NCBI GenBank assembly: GCA_016933515.1
Contig: JAFGAV010000037.1
Location: forward strand, 1-41,124
DNA from: Candidatus Aminicenantota bacterium
Lineage (GTDB): Bacteria; Acidobacteriota; Aminicenantia; Aminicenantales; JAFGAV01
DNA: 41,124 nt
Reading direction: 5' to 3'
Every line of letters starts with the position of its first letter. Position 1 is the stretch's first letter. Position numbers and translations under genes: made by a program. The notes beneath the pieces were generated by a model. That model did not search any database. It saw nothing but the letters and a program-made list of their open reading frames with translations, and was not told where the DNA came from. This document shows positions 1 through 8,600 of the stretch, in pieces.

Positions 1-2
1 TC

Positions 3-731
3 GAGAAGATCGATCCCAATCCCCACCAACCGCGAAGCGAAATGGGCGACATTCAGGAACTCATGAATTCCATCAGGGAAAAAGGCATCCTGGAGCCCAT
101 TCTCGTGAGGCCCAAAGGCGAGCGCTATGAAATCATAGCCGGAGAGCGGCGTTATCAGGCCGCCCGCAGGCTCAGGATGACCGAGATGCCGTGCATCGAA
201 AAGGACGTCGACGACCGCGAGGCCATGGAACTGTCGCTCATCGAAAATCTCCAGAGAAAAGACCTCGATGCTTTTGAGGAAGCGGACGGGCTGAAGGCGC
301 TGATGGAAATTTACGGCTACACGCATGAGAAAATTTCGGACAAGCTCGGAAAGGCGAGATCGACGATCACGGAAGTCATCAGCATCAGCAAAATTCCTTT
401 CTTGGCGAGAAAGAGGTGCCAAGAGACCGGGATCACGAGCCGAAGCCAATTGTTAGAAATATCAAAGCTAAGAAATGAGCAGGACATGCTGTCCGTCATA
501 GAAGAAATCAGCTCCAGGGGGCTGCGGCGGTCGGATACAAGAGATCTGACCAAGGACTTCAAAGGAGTCAAGAAGCTGAAGAAGAAAAGCCGCTTTGTAT
601 TCCTTTACAAGCCGCCTGAGGGCGATCAATACAGAATGAAGCTTGAATTGAAGAAAGGAACAGCGAACAAGGAAGAAATCATACAAATCCTTCAGCAAAT
701 CATTGAGAACCTGAGGGCGCGGGCCAAATGA
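3..731 (+). CDS. parB: ParB/Spo0J-family partition protein, 5' end outside window
   Basis: This is the C-terminal part of a ParB-type CTP-dependent DNA clamp, which loads at parS sites to drive chromosome or plasmid segregation. The open frame runs from the window edge (reads EKIDPNPHQPRSEM, the typical ParB PNPxQPR entry), so the ATG at 42 is internal and the true start lies upstream. Visible elements are the box GERRYQAARRL (codons about 141-173), the ENLQRKDL box (about 243-266), a helix-turn-helix around THEKISDKLGKARSTITEV, and a short charged C-terminal dimerisation-type tail. The usual Arg in GERRxR is Gln here (codon 156-158). The gene looks less GC-rich than most of its neighbours. 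The ParA partner, if any, would be upstream and is not seen. No parS-like palindrome was found. Chromosomal versus mobile-element origin cannot be decided from this fragment. Confidence 0.9.
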   Translation, partial: EKIDPNPHQPRSEMGDIQELMNSIREKGILEPILVRPKGERYEIIAGERRYQAARRLRMTEMPCIEKDVDDREAMELSLIENLQRKDLDAFEEADGLKALMEIYGYTHEKISDKLGKARSTITEVISISKIPFLARKRCQETGITSRSQLLEISKLRNEQDMLSVIEEISSRGLRRSDTRDLTKDFKGVKKLKKKSRFVFLYKPPEGDQYRMKLELKKGTANKEEIIQILQQIIENLRARAK

Positions 732-749
732 TCAGCGGCAGGACTCAAA

Positions 750-840
750 AATATATTAGTTGACATAATATATCTTATGCGACGTAATATAGGGCTTGTC
801 TTTTATTTTTATTATTTTCAATAATATATGTATTTTCAAT
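750..840. repeat. AT-rich gap with inverted and repeated TAATATAT words
   Basis: The 227-bp gap between parB and the S9 peptidase gene is strikingly AT-rich. ATATATTA at 751-758 and TAATATAT at 766-773 form a perfect 8-bp inverted repeat around GTTGACA. TAATATA recurs at 785-791 and TAATATAT at 822-829. ATTTTCAAT is directly repeated at 814-822 and 832-840. The arrangement resembles an operator region over a promoter, but no regulator is identified. The rest of the gap (841-947) shows nothing clear. Confidence 0.55.
760..790 (+). promoter_or_regulatory. Candidate promoter upstream of the S9 peptidase
   Basis: A perfect -35 TTGACA (760-765) is followed after 19 bp by TAATAT (785-790). The spacer is longer than optimal, so this is tentative. 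The -35 lies exactly between the arms of the 8-bp inverted repeat at 751-773, which would allow repression by a dimeric protein. Confidence 0.35.
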
Positions 841-958
841 TCTGTTCTCATTCATTATCTCATAGGAAATACAATGTATCGTTCACCGATCGCCTCGGAC
901 TTGCCGATAATGGATCTATGATTTCAGCGGTCATATTCATTAGAGTGAAGGAGGAATC

Positions 959-3040
<2,082 letters not shown>

Positions 3041-3080
3041 CGGTCCCGGCCGTGATAAGAAACCAACCCTGGAGGATTTG

Positions 3081-4490
3081 ATGGGCGGCTTTTTCGGTGT
3101 CGTCTCTTGGAAAGACTGTCAGCCCGATCTCTTTTACGGAACGGACTATCATTCCCACCTGGGAACGAAGCGCGCCGGAATGGCCGTCGTCTTGCCCGAC
3201 GGTTTCAAGCGCGTCGTGCGGAGCATTGAAAACGCCCAGTTCCGGAGCCAGTTCGACGGGGATCTCGACGCGCTCCGTTCCTGGGCCGGCGTGGGCGTCA
3301 TCAGCGACACCGACAGCCAGCCCTTGCACGTCAGCTCTCATCTGGGAGAATACGTCATCGTCACCGTCGGCGCGGTCCGCAACCTCGAGAATCTCGTCCG
3401 CCGTGTTTTCGCCTCGCGCCGCATTCATTTCGCCGAGCTCGGCGACGGCGAGGTCACGCCCACCGAGGTCGTCGCCTCGCTGATCAACCAGGAGGAGAGC
3501 CTGGAAGCCGGAGTGGCCCATGTCCAGGAGGCCGTGAAGGGATCGTGCTCCCTCCTCATCTTGACCAAAACGGGCATCCTGGCCGCCCGGGACAAATGGG
3601 GCCGAACGCCGGTCATCATCGGCCGGAAGCCCGGCAGCTACGCCGTGACCATAGAAACCTGCGCCTTTCCCAACCTCGGCTATGAGGTCGACAAGGAGCT
3701 CGGGCCGGGCGAGATCGTTTTCCTCACCCCCGAAGGCCACGAGCAGCGCAAGCCCCCCGGATCGAAACTTCAAATCTGTGCATTTCTCTGGGTCTATTAC
3801 GGCTACCCGGCTTCGAGCTATGAAGGCATCAACGTCGAGAGCGCCCGCTACCGGTGCGGCGCTCTTCTCGCTCGCCGCAATCCCCTGGACATCGATTTCG
3901 TGGCCGGCATCCCCGATTCGGGCGTCGGACACGGCCTGGGATACGCCGCCGAGGCCGGGATCCCCTATCGGAGGCCGTTCGTCAAGTACACGCCCACCTG
4001 GGCCCGGAGCTTCATGCCCCAGAACAAGGACGCCCGGGATCTCGTGGCGCGGATGAAGCTCATTCCGATCCGGGACCTCATCGAGGGCAAGAAAATCCTT
4101 TTCTGCGAGGACTCCATCGTCCGCGGGACGCAGCTCCGGGACACGGTCAAACGGCTGTTCGACGTCGGAGCGCTCGAGGTCCACATGAGGCCGGCCTGCC
4201 CTCCCCTGGCCTACAACTGCAAGTTCCTGAATTTTTCGGTCTCGAAGTCGGAGTGGGAGCTTGCGGCCCGCTCGGCCGTCCGCGACCTCGAGGGCGACAC
4301 GCTGTCGGACATCTCGGCCTACACCCGTTGGGGGACGCCGGAATACCAGGCCGTCGAGGACATCATCCGGCGGAAGCTCATGCTGACATCGCTCAAGTAC
4401 CAGCGCCTTGAGGACATGGTGGCGGCCATCGGACTGCCGAGGGAGCGTCTTTGCACCTATTGCTGGGACGGGACGGAGCCGTCCAGTTAG
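3081..4490 (+). CDS. Amidophosphoribosyltransferase-like protein without N-terminal nucleophile
   Basis: A 469-residue homologue of PurF, the glutamine PRPP amidotransferase of purine synthesis. ATG 3081 is chosen because GGAGG (3071-3075) is spaced 5 nt from it; TTG at 3078 is too close. The start reads MGGFFGVVS where PurF has MCGIVG, so the Cys needed for glutaminase activity is Gly. The phosphoribosyltransferase domain keeps the PRPP loop CEDSIVRGTQ (codons near 4108-4137). Cysteines at 233, 380, 458 and 461 match the spacing of the [4Fe-4S] ligands of Bacillus PurF (236, 382, 437, 440). The protein may therefore use free ammonia, partner with another glutaminase, or do a different PRPP reaction. 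This MGGFFG type appears, from memory, to occur as a clade in other bacteria, so it is unlikely to be a sequencing error. No other pur gene is nearby. Confidence 0.85.
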   Translation: MGGFFGVVSWKDCQPDLFYGTDYHSHLGTKRAGMAVVLPDGFKRVVRSIENAQFRSQFDGDLDALRSWAGVGVISDTDSQPLHVSSHLGEYVIVTVGAVRNLENLVRRVFASRRIHFAELGDGEVTPTEVVASLINQEESLEAGVAHVQEAVKGSCSLLILTKTGILAARDKWGRTPVIIGRKPGSYAVTIETCAFPNLGYEVDKELGPGEIVFLTPEGHEQRKPPGSKLQICAFLWVYYGYPASSYEGINVESARYRCGALLARRNPLDIDFVAGIPDSGVGHGLGYAAEAGIPYRRPFVKYTPTWARSFMPQNKDARDLVARMKLIPIRDLIEGKKILFCEDSIVRGTQLRDTVKRLFDVGALEVHMRPACPPLAYNCKFLNFSVSKSEWELAARSAVRDLEGDTLSDISAYTRWGTPEYQAVEDIIRRKLMLTSLKYQRLEDMVAAIGLPRERLCTYCWDGTEPSS

Positions 4491-4574
4491 GTTTGGAAAT
4501 TCGGAGAGCGTTCAACAGGACATGAACCAATATTTTCCGTTCCCGCCGAAAGAAGAGGCCGGAAGTCGATTGTC

Positions 4575-4619
4575 GCCGGAACCGTACCGGCTTTCCGGCG
4601 CCCTGACTTTTTCCAGGGC
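4575..4619 (+). other. Two small stem-loops between purF-like and MBL genes
   Basis: GCCGGAA (4575-4581) pairs with TTCCGGC (4593-4599), and GCCCTG (4600-4605) pairs with CAGGGC (4614-4619). No U-tract follows either stem, so a terminator call is weak. They could be a Rho-dependent end or an RNA-stability element. Confidence 0.3.
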
Positions 4620-4651
4620 ATGAGCGGCTGAAACATAAAAGGAGGACCCTC

Positions 4652-5596
4652 ATGAGCAAAAACCGTGTCGCGCACTCGGCGGCCGTTCTTCTGATTCTCT
4701 TGGCGTCCCTCGGGCAGGCGGAATCGGAGGGACAAGACCGGTCGCAACCGGTCCAGTACCGCCAGGAGCCCGCTCCCCTTACCCTGGCGCTCATCAGGGG
4801 CAATCTCTATGAAGTCCGGGGCGGGAGCGGGGCCAACGGCGGCGCTTATATCCGAGACCAAAGCGTTTTGGTCATCGACGCCAAAATGACCGAGGATTCG
4901 GCCAGGGCCCTGGTCGAAAAAATCGCCGAGCTGACGACGGCGCCGATCAGCTGGCTCGTCCTCACTCACAGCGACGGAGATCACGTCAACGGCCTGCCCG
5001 GTTTTCCTCGGGGCGTACCCCTCGTGGCTCATCGAAACGCCAAAAGGGACATGGACGCGGCGTTCGAGGATGACGCCTTCAAGGACGGCCTCAACTGGAT
5101 GATTCTGATGATGGACACGGGAGTCTTGCCGATCGTGCTGAAACCGAAGGATAATGAAGAGAAAAGAGTCGAAATCCATCACTTCGGCCCCGCTCACACC
5201 GACAGCGACCTCGTCGTGTTTTTTCCGGAAGAAAAAGTCGCTTTCGTCGGTGACCTGCTCTTTTTCGAACGTGACCCTCTCATCCACCTTCATAAAAACG
5301 GGACATTTCGAGGATTGGTCGCGGCCCTCAAGGGCTTGCTGGCCCTGGACGCCGAAATTTATCTCAGCGGGCACTCCGGCCCGGCGGGCAAAGAGGACGT
5401 AAAAACGCTCCTGGCCGGCCTCGAGGAAAAGCAAGCGAAAATTGAATCGCTCATAGCCCAAAACAAATCCTTGGAGGACGTCAAGGCCGCATTCGGCGTG
5501 CCCGCCGAGCCGTCGGCGGTTTCGGGCCGACCGCGCCGGCCGGGTCTCGTCGAAATCATCTACCGCGAGCTGACGGAGAAAAAGCCCGGTCGCTGA
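4652..5596 (+). CDS. Secreted metallo-beta-lactamase-fold hydrolase
   Basis: A 314-residue MBL-fold metallohydrolase. ATG 4652 follows AAAAGGAGG (4637-4645) at 6 nt, and residues 1-23 form a signal peptide, so the protein is exported. The metal motif is HSDGDH (His106, Asp108, Asp110, His111), in place of the standard HxHxDH. His182 (in AHTDSD), Asp201 (in GDLLF) and His241 (in SGHSGP) complete the usual set. The metal site is therefore present but with Asp instead of the second His, which may alter metal preference. The architecture resembles periplasmic glyoxalase-II/quinoprotein-relay-like hydrolases; the substrate cannot be read from the sequence. The M14 peptidase downstream has its own promoter, so the pair is probably not one operon. 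Confidence 0.85.
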   Translation: MSKNRVAHSAAVLLILLASLGQAESEGQDRSQPVQYRQEPAPLTLALIRGNLYEVRGGSGANGGAYIRDQSVLVIDAKMTEDSARALVEKIAELTTAPISWLVLTHSDGDHVNGLPGFPRGVPLVAHRNAKRDMDAAFEDDAFKDGLNWMILMMDTGVLPIVLKPKDNEEKRVEIHHFGPAHTDSDLVVFFPEEKVAFVGDLLFFERDPLIHLHKNGTFRGLVAALKGLLALDAEIYLSGHSGPAGKEDVKTLLAGLEEKQAKIESLIAQNKSLEDVKAAFGVPAEPSAVSGRPRRPGLVEIIYRELTEKKPGR

Positions 5597-5654
5597 CCGC
5601 TTCTTTCCCTTCAGCCGGACTCCGTGCTTCCGACGCTCCCGTTTCCTGGATTCC

Positions 5655-5684
5655 TTGACCGCCTCCAAGGCCGGGACTTATACT
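5655..5684 (+). promoter_or_regulatory. Promoter of the M14 peptidase gene
   Basis: TTGACC (5655-5660), an 18-bp spacer and TATACT (5679-5684) make a good sigma70-type promoter. The predicted start is near 5691, giving a 12-nt leader that just holds the ribosome-binding site TTGGAGG (5692-5698). This shows that the in-frame TTG at 5655 is the -35 element, not a start codon. Confidence 0.62.
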
Positions 5685-5702
5685 CTCCTCCTTGGAGGCA
5701 AA

Positions 5703-8573
5703 ATGAACACACTCCCCGGCTTCCGGTCCGTCCGCGTCTCTTTCTTTTTCCGCTTCGCCGCCGCCCTGGCCTGCATCGCGCTTTTCGCCGCCGCCGATGT
5801 CTCCCCCGGCCCTCAAGGAGAAAATCCGTCCCGGGCCGTTGATCCCTATGCTCCGGACAGGCCCGAACCCGGCTCGGTCGAGGCCATCGCCAAGTTTACG
5901 ACCGAGCCTCGCTTCGGCAGCCCGTGGACGGCCTACGTCCCGTATTCCGAGACCGTGACCTCTCCGAGCCGATACCTCGGCCGCATCGTGGGCGCCGAGG
6001 GGGAATTGTCCTCCGTCGCCCGGATCTACGGGTATTTCCGCCGCCTGGCCGAGGACTCGCCGCGCGTCCGCGTCGAGACCATCGGGCGAAGCGAAGAGGG
6101 CCGCGAAATCCTCCTTGTCGTCGTCTCCGACGAGGCCGGCATCCGAAACCTCTCCCGTCTCAAAGAGGCGACCGCGGCTCTTTCCGACCCGCGCCGCACT
6201 CCCCCCGAGGACGCCGAGGCCGTCATCGCCGAAGCGCGGCCGATTTACTGTTTCAACGCCGGGCTTCACCCTCCCGAACTCGGCAGCCCGGAAATGGTCA
6301 TGGAGCTGGCCTATCGCCTGGCCGTGTCCGAACAGCCGATGATCCGCAGGATCCGGAGCGAACTCGTTATTCTCATCAATCCCGTCTCCGAGCCCGACGG
6401 CCGGGACAAGCAGGTCGAGTGGTTCTATCGCCATCTCAAGGGCAAGAAGGATTACGACGCTTTGCCCCCCGTCTCGCCTCCTTACTGGGGCTTCTACGTC
6501 TTCCACGACAACAACCGCGACACCCACCAGGGGGCGCTCGAGCTGTCCAAGGCCGTCAGCCGGATGTTCTTCGACTATCACCCGACCGTCTTTCATGACC
6601 TTCACGAATCGATCCCCCTCCTCCAGACCTGGAACGGAACGGGACCGTTCAACGCCAACATCGATCCCATCCTGATCAACGAATTCTTCGCCATGGCCTT
6701 CGCCGAGATCGGCGCCCTGACGTCCTTCGGCATGCCGGGTGTCTGGACCTGGGGATTCGGAGAGGGCTGGGGCCATCACTATCTCGACTCGATCGCCGTC
6801 AACCACAACAGCATGGGCCGCGGCTACGAGACCTTCGGCAACGGAACGGCGGAAACCATGGAGCGCATTCTCCGGCCGAACGAGGAGCGCTATGTCGGGC
6901 GGCCCGTGACGAGCCGCGAATGGTACCGTCCTCTGCCGCCTCCCCGAAAGTTCCGCTGGTCGCTGCGCAACAACACGAACTACATGCAGACCGGCTGCCT
7001 GGCCATCCTCAACTACGCCGCCAAGAACGCCAAGGAGATGCTCCGCGATTTCTACCGCAAGGGATACAATTCCTGGAGGAAGGGCGTCGCGGGCAATCCC
7101 CATGCCTTTGTCATTCCGGCCGAACAGGGCGACCGCCGGCGCGCGGCCGAGATGGTCGAGATGCTCCTGGCGCAGCGCATCGAAGTCGGAAGGGCTTCGG
7201 AGGCCTTCAAGGTCGAGGAGGGAGAGTTCCCGGCCGGGACCTACGTCGTCCGGCTCGACCAGCCTTACCGAAACTACGCCGTGGATTTGCTCCTTCCCCA
7301 GATGTTCCCCCAGGACGCCGCGTATCCCCCTTATGACGACGTGTCCTGGGCCCTGCCCGTTCACTTCGGGATCGAAGCCCGCCGCATCGATGACGCCCAG
7401 GTCAAGGACGTGCCCCTCGAACCTCTCCAACCCGGATTCCGCGTCGCCGGGAGCGTCAAGGGAGCGGGACCCGTATTCCTGTTGAAGGACACGGGCCAGG
7501 AAGCGCTCCTCGCTCTGCGCTTCCGGCTGGCTTCCTTCCGGGTAGAAATCGCCGGGAAAGCGTTCCAGGCGGAGGGGCTCGATTACCCCGCGGGCTCGTG
7601 GATCCTTCCCGGTCAGAAGGGGCTCCGTGAGGCGCTGGAGAACGCCGCCGAGGAACTGGGCGTGGATTTCACGGGCGCATCCGCGGTTCCCGACGTTCCC
7701 CGGCGCGAGTCCCGTCTGCCCCGCCTGGCGGTGTGGCACACCTGGGCGGACACCGAGGCGGTCGGTTGGCTCCGTCTCGTCCTCGACCGCCAGAAAATCC
7801 CTTACGCCTATATCCGCGACGACGACATCCGGGCCGGCCGCCTCAATGAGAAGCACGATGTCGTCATCTTCGGCCACAATTATCTCGGTCTCCAGGACCA
7901 GATCCTGGGCATCGACCGCAAATTCAGCCCGATGGCCTACACCAAGGCTAAGGACACTCCCAGCCACGGCGTCCCCAACGCATCCGAGGACATCACCGGC
8001 GGAATCGGCTGGGCGGGGATGGCCCAGCTCGAGCGCTTTCTCGCCGCCGGGGGAACGCTCGTCACGCTCGGCAACGGTTCGGCGCTGGCTCTGGAGGGGG
8101 GCCTCGTGCGGAACGTGCGACGGAAATCAGGCCCTGTGTTCACTCCCGGCTCGGAACTGCGGGTGAAGTTCGTAAGGCCCGACCATCCCCTTGCCTACGG
8201 CTTCCAGGAGACGGCGTCCGTATTTCGGGCCTTGATGCCCGTCTACGACGTATCCGTTTCGGATCGGGAAGCGGTCGTCCTCCAATGGGGGACGAAGCCG
8301 CGGGCCGAGGACCGCGAGGAGGAGACGGGAGCGGACGCGGCGTCGGCGCCCAAGGATCCGGAAACCCGGATGCTCGTCAGCGGCGCCCTTAAAGGCGAGG
8401 ACGAGATCGAAGGGAGGCCGGCGATTCTCGATTTTTCCGTGGGCCGGGGCCGGGTCATCGCCTTCAACTTCAACCCCGTGCACCGCGACCTCAACCGTTC
8501 GGACCACCGGTTTCTCTGGAACGCAGTCATCAACTGGGACGTCAAGGCGGCCGCGCCGGCCTCCCGCCCGTAG
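5703..8573 (+). CDS. Secreted M14 family zinc carboxypeptidase-like protein
   Basis: A 956-residue protein with an M14 (zinc carboxypeptidase) domain near the N terminus and a long C-terminal part. ATG 5703 is preferred: it follows TTGGAGG by 4 nt and begins a signal peptide (hydrophobic core about residues 13-30). The zinc site shows HPPE (His189, Glu192) and a third ligand in HDLHES (His298 or His301), with NPVSEPDGRD and NNRDTH between them as in large M14 proteins of peptide-using bacteria. The C-terminal 500 residues include a segment around 690-800 that could be a glutamine-amidotransferase-like Rossmann domain of the kind often attached to these peptidases; I saw no catalytic triad there. 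It likely degrades peptides outside the cytoplasm. It ends in an intrinsic terminator that overlaps its stop codon. Confidence 0.85.
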   Translation: MNTLPGFRSVRVSFFFRFAAALACIALFAAADVSPGPQGENPSRAVDPYAPDRPEPGSVEAIAKFTTEPRFGSPWTAYVPYSETVTSPSRYLGRIVGAEGELSSVARIYGYFRRLAEDSPRVRVETIGRSEEGREILLVVVSDEAGIRNLSRLKEATAALSDPRRTPPEDAEAVIAEARPIYCFNAGLHPPELGSPEMVMELAYRLAVSEQPMIRRIRSELVILINPVSEPDGRDKQVEWFYRHLKGKKDYDALPPVSPPYWGFYVFHDNNRDTHQGALELSKAVSRMFFDYHPTVFHDLHESIPLLQTWNGTGPFNANIDPILINEFFAMAFAEIGALTSFGMPGVWTWGFGEGWGHHYLDSIAVNHNSMGRGYETFGNGTAETMERILRPNEERYVGRPVTSREWYRPLPPPRKFRWSLRNNTNYMQTGCLAILNYAAKNAKEMLRDFYRKGYNSWRKGVAGNPHAFVIPAEQGDRRRAAEMVEMLLAQRIEVGRASEAFKVEEGEFPAGTYVVRLDQPYRNYAVDLLLPQMFPQDAAYPPYDDVSWALPVHFGIEARRIDDAQVKDVPLEPLQPGFRVAGSVKGAGPVFLLKDTGQEALLALRFRLASFRVEIAGKAFQAEGLDYPAGSWILPGQKGLREALENAAEELGVDFTGASAVPDVPRRESRLPRLAVWHTWADTEAVGWLRLVLDRQKIPYAYIRDDDIRAGRLNEKHDVVIFGHNYLGLQDQILGIDRKFSPMAYTKAKDTPSHGVPNASEDITGGIGWAGMAQLERFLAAGGTLVTLGNGSALALEGGLVRNVRRKSGPVFTPGSELRVKFVRPDHPLAYGFQETASVFRALMPVYDVSVSDREAVVLQWGTKPRAEDREEETGADAASAPKDPETRMLVSGALKGEDEIEGRPAILDFSVGRGRVIAFNFNPVHRDLNRSDHRFLWNAVINWDVKAAAPASRP

Positions 8574-8590
8574 GCCGGGAGGCTTTGCTT
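8559..8590 (+). terminator. Intrinsic terminator after the M14 peptidase
   Basis: GCCTCCCG (8559-8566) pairs perfectly with CGGGAGGC (8576-8583) across a 9-nt loop, followed by TTTGCTTT. The stop codon TAG (8571-8573) lies in the loop. It separates the convergent peptidase and galactosidase genes. The minus-strand side has no U-tract. Confidence 0.7.
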
Positions 8591-8600
8591 TAAAGGAACA

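Noticed and set aside
1-958. parS site near parB
   Set aside because: No sequence close to TGTTTCACGTGAAACA was seen in the window's first kilobase.
5655-5702. TTG at 5655 as the start of the M14 peptidase
   Set aside because: It is part of the -35 box of a good promoter, lacks a ribosome-binding site and would put residues before the signal peptide.
5556-7967. Antisense open frame of about 800 codons on the minus strand over the M14 peptidase gene
   Set aside because: Frame produced by strong GC codon bias; composition is unlike a folded protein and the plus-strand gene has clear motifs, promoter and terminator.
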